Both the position numbers and the translations under genes were made by a program. This document shows positions 6,411 to 12,651 of a DNA stretch of 16,809 nucleotides, piece by piece (within the stretch, counting starts at the first letter, position 1; the number at the start of each line of letters is the position of its first letter). The DNA comes from an uncultured Erysipelotrichaceae bacterium (lineage in GTDB: Bacteria; Bacillota_I; Bacilli_A; RF39; UBA660): contig CADBMU010000062.1 of NCBI GenBank assembly GCA_902795845.1, positions 1 through 16,809 on the forward strand, written 5' to 3'. The notes beneath the pieces are model-generated. The model worked only from the letters and a program-made list of their open reading frames with translations. It did no database searches and was not told the origin of the DNA.

Positions 6411-6509
6411 ATGAAAAAATTTTACAGTTGTCGTTATGATAAAACATTTAAAGAAGAAATATTTAAACATACGAAAATAGATGTTAATAAAATAAAAAAT
6501 ATATCATAA
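6411..6509 (+). CDS. 32-residue ORF, probable decayed Rpn/PDDEXK transposase-like gene
   Basis: The ORF opens at ATG 6411 behind a near-perfect Shine-Dalgarno (aaaggagg, 6397-6404), so it looks translatable. The first 16 residues, MKKFYSCRYDKTFKEE, have the pattern that opens Rpn/PDDEXK-family transposase-like proteins (Y.CkYDrtFKE). The last residues, KIDVNKIKNIS, resemble the C-terminal helical module of that family, including the one at 1-220 here (LNVDVNDISKT). With only 32 residues between, the simplest reading is an internally deleted remnant of a full-length gene; the alternative is a genuine small protein. A GTG at 6327 in the same frame lies inside the rmuC terminator and is not the start. 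Family match is by eye. Confidence 0.45.
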   Translation: MKKFYSCRYDKTFKEEIFKHTKIDVNKIKNIS

Positions 6510-6520
6510 TTGATATATTT
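6494..6520 (-). terminator. Terminator of uppP
   Basis: A perfect 10-bp stem, aaatatatca / tgatatattt, with the loop taat, is followed on the minus strand by a T run (from the A run at 6494-6499). It overlaps both the uppP stop codon and the end of the 32-codon ORF. The stem is all A/T except one pair, so it is moderately stable. Confidence 0.6.
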
Positions 6521-7331
6521 ATCTAAAATAGAAAAGTACAAATATTCCTAAAATTAAACAATAAATTGAAAATTTCCAAAGTTTTCCTTTTTTTACCCAA
6601 TCAGATAACCATTTGTATGAAAAATATGTTACAACCATAGATGCAATCATTCCTAAAAAATATGGTAATGCTAATTCACTAATATTAGAGCTATTTACTA
6701 AATCTTTAACACCTAAAATCATGGAAGCAACACTTACAGGAAAATATAACATAAAAGTATATTTTAAAGCAGAGTCTCTTTTTAAATTACACAATAAACA
6801 TGCAACTAAAACAGTTCCGCTACGACTTATACCTGGTGTAAGAGCAATTACTTGTAAAAGGCCAATAATAATAGCATCCTTGTAAGTTATATCATAATCG
6901 TCTTTAGTTCCTTTGATATTTTTTACGATAAATAGTGCAAGAGCAGTAATTAAAAAACAAATTCCAAGAATCCAAGTTCTAGTTAAAGTATTTTCGATAA
7001 TATCTTTTAAAAAGATACCTGCAATACCAACGGGAATTGTTCCAATAATTATTAACATACAATATTTAAATTCATTATAATATTTCTTTTTATTTTTTTT
7101 ATCAAAAATATATTTAAAGAACCCATTAATTAGCTTTATTATATCTTTGTAAAATATAAAAAATATAGCAATAAAAGATCCAAAATTAACAACAATTTCA
7201 AAATTTAAATCATTTAGTAAATTAGTGTTAAATAACTGTTTCATTAAATAAAGATGACCACTTGATGAAATTGGTAGGGGTTCAGTAAGTCCTTGTATAA
7301 TACCTAAAAATATGTAAATTAAATAATTCAT
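6519..7331 (-). CDS. uppP: Undecaprenyl-diphosphatase UppP (BacA type)
   Basis: UppP removes a phosphate from undecaprenyl pyrophosphate on the outer membrane face, recycling the lipid carrier for peptidoglycan and wall polymers; overproduction gives bacitracin resistance. The 270 residues form a polytopic protein with both signatures: QGLTEPLPISSSGHL (13-27; family form Q...EflPiSStGHL, with catalytic E17) and TPGISRSGT (165-173, with R170). Length is normal for the family. Start ATG at 7331 is preceded on the minus strand by aggtgat. The gene stands alone, divergent from the 7402 gene. It fits functionally with the LCP and carboxypeptidase genes nearby. Confidence 0.95.
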   Translation of the reverse strand: MNYLIYIFLGIIQGLTEPLPISSSGHLYLMKQLFNTNLLNDLNFEIVVNFGSFIAIFFIFYKDIIKLINGFFKYIFDKKNKKKYYNEFKYCMLIIIGTIPVGIAGIFLKDIIENTLTRTWILGICFLITALALFIVKNIKGTKDDYDITYKDAIIIGLLQVIALTPGISRSGTVLVACLLCNLKRDSALKYTFMLYFPVSVASMILGVKDLVNSSNISELALPYFLGMIASMVVTYFSYKWLSDWVKKGKLWKFSIYCLILGIFVLFYFR

Positions 7332-7347
7332 AATATCACCTACAATA

Positions 7348-7353
7348 ATTATA
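7348..7353 (-). promoter_or_regulatory. -10 box of uppP
   Basis: On the minus strand TATAAT (7353-7348) lies 16 nt before the ATG. The -35 position holds only A/T-rich sequence (TTTATT), so the assignment rests on the -10. Confidence 0.4.
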
Positions 7354-7401
7354 TACTAAAATTCTAAAATAATAAATAAAATATTGTAAGGGAGCTAATT
7401 T

Positions 7402-7632
7402 ATGAAACCAATTTTATTTTTTGTTGGCATAATTTTTTGTAGTATTTCCATCTTTTTTTGTATAATTTATTTAAATTTATTAACTATCGGGTATAGTTTT
7501 TTGGAATATGTTAAATTTATTAATACAAGATTAGAATGTTTACTATTTTATATTGGAGTAATTTTTATAATAGTTTCATTAGAAAGGAAAATAAAAAATG
7601 AATTTTTATTACGAAATAAAATTAAATTTTAG
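7402..7632 (+). CDS. Small two-helix membrane protein, unknown
   Basis: The 76 residues hold two hydrophobic helices at about 4-27 and 45-61, separated by a short loop and followed by a basic tail (ERKIKNEF...RNKIKF). I recognise no family. ATG 7402 follows gggag at 7390-7394. The last 35 bases overlap the next gene in another frame, so the two are probably translationally coupled; the neighbour's ribosome binding site (aaagga) lies inside this gene. An alternative is that only the longer downstream gene is real, but the start signal and membrane-protein pattern argue for both. Confidence 0.6.
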   Translation: MKPILFFVGIIFCSISIFFCIIYLNLLTIGYSFLEYVKFINTRLECLLFYIGVIFIIVSLERKIKNEFLLRNKIKF

Positions 7633-8236
7633 TGATAATGAATTATATAAATTTTACGAATGGAGTGAAAATGATAAGCTTGATTTAATAAAAAAAATAC
7701 CCGTTATAAAAGTTAAGACTGCATTATTAAAAGATATTTATAATAATAATTTTGAAATTTCTGAAGAATTATTTAATTATATTTCTGGTAAAACAATTGT
7801 TAAAGACAATTTGAATATAGAAAATGCCTGTATATTTTGTGATACTAAAAATTGCATAGCAATTGAATTTGATAAAAATAGAAAAAGTATTGCAAGAAGT
7901 GCTTTGCTTTTAGAAGACGAAAATAATATTTGTGAAGTTTCTTTTTCAATAAAAATGAAAGATATAGAAATAAAAAAATTAGATAAATTAAATTATTCAA
8001 ATGAATTTAGACAAGAAACAAAAATAAAAAATGTTATAACAAAAGAAATATTAGAGCTTTATAAAAATAAAGATAAGAATAAATTAGAATATTTATATTA
8101 TGAATGGTTTAATGAAAAAGAAACAAATTTGGATATAATTTTAAAGAAAATGATGCAAGATATAAAAGAAGAATTAAAAAATATTCATTGTGAAATTTAT
8201 AAAATAATTAAAATGTCTTATAAATATAGTGTATAA
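7598..8236 (+). CDS. DUF3603 (UPF0736, YjbA-like) family protein
   Basis: The 212-residue product aligns by eye with Bacillus YjbA through its first 110 residues. KFYEWSENDKLDLIKKIPVI (18-37) fits the pattern hFhEW..DD.iell...PllKv, EISEELFNYISGKTIVKDN fits elp..Ll..v..kayirkn, and an A(I/V)(D/E) strand follows. YjbA's function is unknown; it is cytoplasmic. The C-terminal third is a Lys/Glu-rich helical stretch. Residues C78, C81 and C86 form a C-x2-C-x4-C cluster, in which I see no known metal-binding family. ATG 7598 follows aaagga with about 9 nt spacing and overlaps the upstream gene by 35 bases. No terminator separates it from the lipoprotein gene downstream, so the three may be one unit. 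Confidence 0.65.
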   Translation: MNFYYEIKLNFSDNELYKFYEWSENDKLDLIKKIPVIKVKTALLKDIYNNNFEISEELFNYISGKTIVKDNLNIENACIFCDTKNCIAIEFDKNRKSIARSALLLEDENNICEVSFSIKMKDIEIKKLDKLNYSNEFRQETKIKNVITKEILELYKNKDKNKLEYLYYEWFNEKETNLDIILKKMMQDIKEELKNIHCEIYKIIKMSYKYSV

Positions 8237-8279
8237 AAAAAATAGATTTAAACATAATAATAACAAAGGAGAAATATAT

Positions 8280-8831
8280 ATGAAAAATTTTAAAAAAATA
8301 TTTGTAATAGCAATAGCATTATTTTTAACAGTAGGGTGTGCATGCAGTGTTAATAAAGCCAAAGATGCTGTAAAAGATTATCTAAATAATTATAAAAATC
8401 TTGATGAAAATGTAACAACACAGCTGGATGATTTAGTAGCAAAAGAAGATTTAACAGATTCTCAAAAAGAAACATATAAAGATGTATTAAAAAGACAATA
8501 TAAAGATATGAAATATGAAATTACCGATGAAGTTTATGACGGTGATACTGCAACAGTTACAGCTAAAATAACAGTATATGATTACTATAAAGTTCAAAAA
8601 GAAGTTGCAGAATATTTAAAAGATAATCGTGAAAAATTCTATAAAGATGGCTCTTATGATGAAGATTCATATATAGATTACAAATTAGATACTATGAAAA
8701 AATATGATAAAACTGTTACATATTCTATTGATTTTAAAGTAAAAAAAGAAAATGGTAAATGGAAAGTTACAGATTTAAGTGATACTGATATTCAAAAAAT
8801 ACATGGAATATATGATTACACAAATGATTAA
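8280..8831 (+). CDS. Lipoprotein with an NTF2-like/DUF5105-type domain
   Basis: The 183-residue precursor begins MKNFKKIFVI and has a short hydrophobic core ending in the lipobox LTVGC, so Cys20 would be lipidated after signal peptidase II cleavage. The mature part starts with a helix (NKAKDAVKDYLNNYKNLDEN), then shows YKDMKYEITDEVYDGDTATV and a long charged helix, ending KKENGKWKVTDLSD. That pattern (helix pair, then 'Y.i....vdgdtAtVtv.i..' and 'v..dgkWki.') is typical of NTF2-like lipoproteins such as the DUF5105/DUF4878 groups. Function is unknown. ATG 8280 follows aaaggaga at 8265-8272. An in-frame ATG at 8229 lacks a ribosome binding site and would put 17 charged residues before the signal peptide, so I rejected it. 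Confidence 0.8.
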   Translation: MKNFKKIFVIAIALFLTVGCACSVNKAKDAVKDYLNNYKNLDENVTTQLDDLVAKEDLTDSQKETYKDVLKRQYKDMKYEITDEVYDGDTATVTAKITVYDYYKVQKEVAEYLKDNREKFYKDGSYDEDSYIDYKLDTMKKYDKTVTYSIDFKVKKENGKWKVTDLSDTDIQKIHGIYDYTND

Positions 8832-8833
8832 AT

Positions 8834-8858
8834 AAAGGACTAAAATAGTTCTTTTTTT
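8834..8858 (+). terminator. Terminator after the lipoprotein gene
   Basis: The stem aaaggact / agttcttt (8 bp including one G-T pair), with the loop aaaat, is followed by four further T residues. It separates the lipoprotein from dacB. Confidence 0.65.
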
Positions 8859-8881
8859 CATATTATTTGATAGGTGATTAC

Positions 8882-9964
8882 ATGAAAAAAGTATTAGTTT
8901 TTATATCAATATTATTAATAATTATACCTATTAAAATAAAAGCAATTTCTGCATCTTCTTGGATAGTTATGGATAGTGATTCAAAACGAGTACTTGCTGG
9001 AAGTAACATTAATGATAAGAGATTAATTGCAAGTACAACTAAAATAATGACAGCAATTGTAACAATAGAAAATGCAAAGTTAAATGATAAAATTGTTGTA
9101 GACGAAAGTGTTTTAAAAGCATATGGTAGTGCAATATATATTGAAATTGGTGAAGAAATTAGTATTAGAGATTTACTTTATGGACTAATGTTAAGAAGCG
9201 GTAATGATGCAGCATTAGTTATAAAGAAATACTTTGAAAATAAAAAAATAGATTTAGTAGAGCTAATGAATGAAAAAGCAAAGAAGTTAAAAATGAATGA
9301 TACTATATTTTATAATCCCCATGGTTTAGAAGAAAATGATGGAAAGGCAAATACTTCAACATCATATGATATGGCTCTTTTGATGAGTTATGCTATAAAA
9401 AATAAAGATTTTAAAACAATAGTAGGAACTAAATCATATAAAGCAAAAACTGATAAAAAAACTTATACTTGGAAAAATAAAAATAAACTACTATTTAATT
9501 ATGAATATTGTAATGGAGGTAAAACAGGATTTACAAAACTTGCTAAAAGAACACTTGTAACTACGGCTTCTAAAGATGGGAAAAATTTGGTTGTAGTGAC
9601 TTTAAATGATGGAAATGATTTTAATGACCATAAAAACTTATATGAAGAATATTTTAAAAAGTATGAACTAGTAAAATTAATAGATAAAAATAAATTTAAA
9701 ATATATAATGAAAGTTATTATAAAGGCGTAAAATTTTATGTAAAAAAAGATTTTCAAATGTTAGTTACTAAAGGTGAAAGAGAAAATTTAAAATTAAATA
9801 TAATTCTTGAAAAAAATGATGATTTTAAAAATGATCAGGTTATTGGAAAAGCACAAGTTTTATTAAATAATCAAAATGTTTATGAAGAAGACATTTATAT
9901 AGTAAAAAAGACAATAGCTAAAAAAGAAAATTTATGGAATAAAATAAAGAAGTGGTTTAAATAA
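8882..9964 (+). CDS. dacB: D-alanyl-D-alanine carboxypeptidase, DacB-like (peptidase S11, penicillin-binding protein)
   Basis: It trims the terminal D-Ala of peptidoglycan stem peptides outside the cell, which lowers cross-linking. The 360-residue precursor has a signal peptide (MKKVLVFISI...KIKA, 1-21), the serine motif S51-T-T-K54, S106-G-N108 and K214-T-G216, all at family spacing. The protein ends in an amphipathic stretch (ENLWNKIKKWFK) like the membrane anchor of PBP5-type enzymes. spmA and spmB follow, as in the Bacillus dacB-spmA-spmB operon that controls spore cortex cross-linking, so dacB fits better than dacA or dacF. Start ATG 8882 has aggtgat at 8872-8878; an in-frame TTG at 8867 lacks one. 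TATTAT at 8861-8866 could be its -10, without a clear -35. Confidence 0.9.
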   Translation: MKKVLVFISILLIIIPIKIKAISASSWIVMDSDSKRVLAGSNINDKRLIASTTKIMTAIVTIENAKLNDKIVVDESVLKAYGSAIYIEIGEEISIRDLLYGLMLRSGNDAALVIKKYFENKKIDLVELMNEKAKKLKMNDTIFYNPHGLEENDGKANTSTSYDMALLMSYAIKNKDFKTIVGTKSYKAKTDKKTYTWKNKNKLLFNYEYCNGGKTGFTKLAKRTLVTTASKDGKNLVVVTLNDGNDFNDHKNLYEEYFKKYELVKLIDKNKFKIYNESYYKGVKFYVKKDFQMLVTKGERENLKLNIILEKNDDFKNDQVIGKAQVLLNNQNVYEEDIYIVKKTIAKKENLWNKIKKWFK

Positions 9965-10004
9965 ATATCTTTTTTTCATATTTCTAAGTAAGGAGATGGA
10001 TAAT

Positions 10005-10589
10005 TTGGTTGCATTTATTTGGGCATTTTTAATTATTGTTGGTGTTGTTTTTTCACTTCTTTCAGGAAACGTAATTTCATTAAATGATACTATTTTAACA
10101 AGTGCTAATTCTGGATTAAAAATGATGATGGATTTGCTTCCTATTATTGTTTTATGGACGGGAATAATGAAAATAGCAGAGGATTCTGGAATGTTAAATA
10201 AAATTTCAAAATTTCTTTATCCATTATTATCTAAATTATTTCCATGTGTTCCAAAAGATAATCCAGCCCTTGGTTATATAGCTTCAAATATTGCTGCAAA
10301 TGCAATGGGTTTAGGTAGTGCCGCAACTCCGTTTGGTTTAAAAGCAATGAATGAATTACAAAAAATAAATCTACAAAAAGATACAGCAACTGAACCAATG
10401 ATAACATTTCTAATACTTAATACTTCTGGGGTAACAATCGTACCAACAACAACTATTGCTTTAAGACTAATGCATGGTTCTGTAAATCCTGAAAGCATAA
10501 TTATAACTAGTTTAATAGCAACTTTTTGTTCATCTTTTGCTGGTCTTGTACTTGATTATTTTATAAGGAGAAAAAATAATGGTATCTAA
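10005..10589 (+). CDS. spmA: Spore maturation protein A (SpmA), nucleoside-recognition/Gate domain membrane protein
   Basis: The 194-residue polytopic protein carries the Gate domain signature: WTGIMKIAEDSGMLNKIS (51-68), LFPCVPKDNPALGYIASNIA (78-97) and the hallmark NAMGLGSAATPFGLKAMNEL (99-118). In Bacillus, SpmA and SpmB are needed for full spore core dehydration. I place the start at TTG 10005: the in-frame ATG at 9996 directly abuts aaggag (9990-9995) and leaves no spacing, while TTG lies 9 nt after it and gives MVAFIWAFLII, which matches SpmA N-termini. It follows dacB by 40 nt with no clear terminator and overlaps spmB by 11 bases. Confidence 0.92.
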   Translation: MVAFIWAFLIIVGVVFSLLSGNVISLNDTILTSANSGLKMMMDLLPIIVLWTGIMKIAEDSGMLNKISKFLYPLLSKLFPCVPKDNPALGYIASNIAANAMGLGSAATPFGLKAMNELQKINLQKDTATEPMITFLILNTSGVTIVPTTTIALRLMHGSVNPESIIITSLIATFCSSFAGLVLDYFIRRKNNGI

Positions 10590-11091
10590 ATTAATTATTC
10601 CAATTTTTATTTTAATAATAGTTTTTTATGGTTTTATAAAAAAAGTAGACATTTATGATTCTTTTTTAAATGGTGCAAAAGAAGGTTTAATTACTTGCTT
10701 TAATATTTTTCCTTCTATACTTGCCATGGTTTTTGCTGTAAACATTTTTTTAGAAAGTAATTTCTTAAATACAGCATTTTCTTTTTTACTTCCCGTGTTA
10801 TCAAAATTTAATTTACCACTTGATATAATACCCATGGCACTATTAAGACCAATTTCTGGTACAGCATCATTATCTATTATGAATGACATTTTTACAAATT
10901 ATGGCCCAGATTCTTTTGTTGGACTTCTTGCATCTACAATTCAAGGTAGTACTGATACCACAATTTATGTATTAGCTCTTTATTTTTCTAGTATAAAAGT
11001 TACTAAAATTAAGCATGCATTATATAATGGCTTATTTGCCGATTTAATAGGTATAACAGCAAGCTTTATAGTGGTTTCATTGCTATTTTAG
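10579..11091 (+). CDS. spmB: Spore maturation protein B (SpmB)
   Basis: The 170-residue membrane protein is the partner of SpmA. Family features in order: DSFLNGAKEGLITCFNIFPS (27-46), LPLDIIPMALLRPISGTASL (79-98), MNDIFTNYGPDSFVGLLAST (101-120) and QGSTDTTIYVLALYF (122-136), the 'GSteTtfYvlavYfg' motif of Gate domain proteins. ATG 10579 lies inside the end of spmA, with aggag at 10566-10570, so translation is coupled. Length is normal. It closes the dacB-spmA-spmB unit; the rluB promoter overlaps its stop codon. Confidence 0.93.
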   Translation: MVSKLIIPIFILIIVFYGFIKKVDIYDSFLNGAKEGLITCFNIFPSILAMVFAVNIFLESNFLNTAFSFLLPVLSKFNLPLDIIPMALLRPISGTASLSIMNDIFTNYGPDSFVGLLASTIQGSTDTTIYVLALYFSSIKVTKIKHALYNGLFADLIGITASFIVVSLLF

Positions 11092-11108
11092 CAAAATTTT
11101 GATATACT
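11080..11108 (+). promoter_or_regulatory. SigA-type promoter of rluB
   Basis: TTGCTA (11080-11085), a 17-bp spacer and TATACT (11103-11108) lie 22 nt before ATG 11131. The -35 is within the last codons of spmB, so rluB can be made independently of the sporulation genes upstream. Confidence 0.65.
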
Positions 11109-11130
11109 ATGCTCGTGAAGAGGGATTGTT

Positions 11131-11844
11131 ATGGAAAGATTACAGAAAGTTATAGCAAATAGTGGATTTACATCAAGAAGAAAAGCAGAAGAATTAATTA
11201 AAGAAGGAAAAGTAAAAGTAAATGGAAAAATAATTAAAGAACTAGGTACAAAAGTATCATATGAAGATAGTATTATTATAGATGGTGTATTATTAAAAAA
11301 AGAAGAGAATAAAGAATATTATCTTTTAAATAAACCTCGTGGTGTTATTTGTAGTGTTAGTGATGATAAAAATAGAAAAACAGTTGTAGATTTAATTGAA
11401 ACAGACACAAGAATTTACCCAATTGGGAGACTTGATTATGATACTACTGGTTTAATTCTTCTTACAAATGATGGAGAATTAACAAATATATTATCTCATC
11501 CAAACAATAATGTTGAGAAAACTTATATTGCTAAAATAGAGGGAATTTTATCAAAAGAAAATATAGATGCTTTAAAAAAAGGAATTATAATTGATGGTAG
11601 AAAGTGTAAACCAGTTAGATTTAAAGTTAGAAAAAAAGATTTAGAAAAGAATACATCTATGGTTGAAATAACTATTGTTGAAGGAAGAAACCATATAGTA
11701 AAAAAATTATTTCATGAATTAAAGCATGAAGTAATTAAATTAAAAAGAGAGTCATATGCCTTTTTAACACTAGACAATTTAAAGTCAGGAGAATATCGTA
11801 TACTTTCTATTAAAGAAGTAAAAAAATTATATAGTCTTAAATGA
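11131..11844 (+). CDS. rluB: Ribosomal large subunit pseudouridine synthase RluB-type
   Basis: The 237-residue RsuA/RluB-family enzyme converts a uridine of 23S rRNA (position 2605, E. coli numbering, if truly RluB) to pseudouridine. An S4 RNA-binding domain spans about 1-50 (MERLQKVIANSGFTSRRKAE, VKVNG). The catalytic domain has LLNKPRGVICS (65-75), the active-site motif IGRLDYDTTGLILLTNDGEL (98-117) with Asp102, and VEGRNHIVKKLFHEL, the family's 'EGrn.qVrrm' segment. ATG 11131 follows agaggga. The gene follows spmB as in Bacillus (spmB...rluB). It ends in TGA, evidence against Mollicutes-type recoding. Confidence 0.92.
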   Translation: MERLQKVIANSGFTSRRKAEELIKEGKVKVNGKIIKELGTKVSYEDSIIIDGVLLKKEENKEYYLLNKPRGVICSVSDDKNRKTVVDLIETDTRIYPIGRLDYDTTGLILLTNDGELTNILSHPNNNVEKTYIAKIEGILSKENIDALKKGIIIDGRKCKPVRFKVRKKDLEKNTSMVEITIVEGRNHIVKKLFHELKHEVIKLKRESYAFLTLDNLKSGEYRILSIKEVKKLYSLK

Positions 11845-11889
11845 TGTAAATATAAATGTATATTTATTGTAAAATTACAAATATTTTAC

Positions 11890-11918
11890 TTGATAAAAAT
11901 AATCCTTTACATTATTAT
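11890..11918 (+). promoter_or_regulatory. SigA-type promoter of the 88-residue protein gene
   Basis: TTGATA (11890-11895), a 17-bp spacer and TATTAT (11913-11918) lie 20 nt before ATG 11939. The predicted leader is only about 14 nt, beginning just before the ggagg ribosome binding site. Confidence 0.65.
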
Positions 11919-11938
11919 GATGGTATGGAGGAATATTA

Positions 11939-12205
11939 ATGGAAGCAGAAAAATGGTTGATAGAAAATGATGAACTATTATCAGAAGAAGAACTAAATGA
12001 ATATATAAAGAGAATGAATGCTTATACAGCAGCTTGCAAAGTAAGTAATAAAATAAAAGAGATGAAAGAAAATCATAACAGTTCAAATATTGATTATGAA
12101 AATGACGAAATTAAAGCTTTTGATAATTTGATTAAAACGAAAAGTTATTTAGACGAATATTATTTGTTAATGAAACAAATTCATACAAATAATTTAGGAA
12201 GATAA
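11939..12205 (+). CDS. Small acidic helical protein, unknown
   Basis: The 88-residue cytoplasmic protein is predicted almost wholly helical: EKWLIENDELLSEEELNEYI, then a segment with the only Cys (TAACKVSNKIKEMKE), a Ser/Asn/Asp linker and a final helix (YLDEYYLLMKQIHTN). I recognise no family. The gene is convincing because it has its own promoter, a strong ggagg at 11928-11932 and a 16-bp terminator starting in its stop codon. It stands alone between rluB and the facing ferredoxin gene, so context does not reveal its job. Confidence 0.75.
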   Translation: MEAEKWLIENDELLSEEELNEYIKRMNAYTAACKVSNKIKEMKENHNSSNIDYENDEIKAFDNLIKTKSYLDEYYLLMKQIHTNNLGR

Positions 12206-12246
12206 AAAAAGATAAAACATGTAAAAATTTTGTTTTATCTTTTTTT
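12204..12246. terminator. Bidirectional terminator between the 88-residue gene and the ferredoxin gene
   Basis: A perfect 16-bp inverted repeat, aaaaaaagataaaaca / tgttttatcttttttt, with an 11-nt loop, has A and T runs at its ends. It lies between converging stop codons at 12205 and 12253. Confidence 0.9.
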
Positions 12247-12252
12247 AATTAA

Positions 12253-12537
12253 CTATTCACAACAATGACATCCATCACAAGAGCATTGACATTCATTATT
12301 ACATGATTCATCAGCTTCACATTGACAATCACTATCGCAGTCACATTCAGATTCTTCAATGCTTATAGCAGCTACTGGACAAGATTCAATAGCGTTACTT
12401 AAATCATCACTATTTAAATTTTCATTAGAAATAACACAAGATCTTCCATCACTATCAAAATCAAAATGCTCACTATCAATTGCAATACAAGCACCACATC
12501 CAATACAAGTTTCATCATTAACAATAATTTTTTTCAT
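12253..12537 (-). CDS. [4Fe-4S] ferredoxin with a cysteine-rich C-terminal tail
   Basis: Residues 1-60 are a small ferredoxin, an electron carrier. The cluster ligands are C11-x2-C14-x2-C17 (TCIGCGACI) and C53 in SCPVAAI; C34 is an extra cysteine, in a region where larger single-cluster ferredoxins vary. Bacillus-type ferredoxins end at about 80 residues. Here residues 61-94 form a highly acidic tail with 11 cysteines in the last 30 residues (C65, 67, 71, 73, 79, 83, 85, 87, 90, 92, 93), mostly C-x-C pairs with one His and a terminal CC, like a metallothionein. The tail is in frame and its codon usage looks like the rest. The start is supported by gaggag 8 nt upstream. Ferredoxin function is firm; metal binding by the tail is inference. 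Confidence 0.9.
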   Translation of the reverse strand: MKKIIVNDETCIGCGACIAIDSEHFDFDSDGRSCVISNENLNSDDLSNAIESCPVAAISIEESECDCDSDCQCEADESCNNECQCSCDGCHCCE

Positions 12538-12561
12538 AAATTCATCTCCTCATATAAAAAG

Positions 12562-12590
12562 ATTATATAAATAATATTAAAAAAAAGCAA
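12562..12590 (-). promoter_or_regulatory. Promoter of the ferredoxin gene
   Basis: On the minus strand, TTGCTT (12590-12585), a 17-bp spacer and a perfect TATAAT (12567-12562) lie 24 nt before the ATG. Confidence 0.55.
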
Positions 12591-12620
12591 ATAATTATAT
12601 TTCAAATATTGTAAAATTAT

Positions 12621-12628
12621 GATATCAT
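12621..12628 (+). promoter_or_regulatory. Extended -10-like promoter of the tail-anchored protein gene
   Basis: TGATATCAT (TG at 12620-12621, box at 12623-12628) is an extended -10 with TATCAT, 23 nt before ATG 12652; the -35 region TTTCAA is weak. A SigE-like pair (aaATATT 12604-12610, CATATATT 12627-12634) overlaps but its 16-bp spacing is 1-2 bp too long. Confidence 0.4.
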
Positions 12629-12651
12629 ATATTTGAATAAGGAGTGGTTAC

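Noticed and set aside
6613..6885. Plus-strand ORF opposite uppP, and 12359-12574 opposite the ferredoxin gene
   Set aside because: Both are antisense shadows of recognised proteins and have no start signals.
9963..9983. aaatat/atattt repeat between dacB and spmA as a terminator
   Set aside because: The T run lies in the loop and not after the stem, so dacB-spmA read-through is more likely.
11869..11889. Stem-loop gtaaaat/attttac downstream of rluB
   Set aside because: Only seven mostly A/T pairs and no T tract directly after it; it cannot be called a terminator, and it abuts the next promoter.
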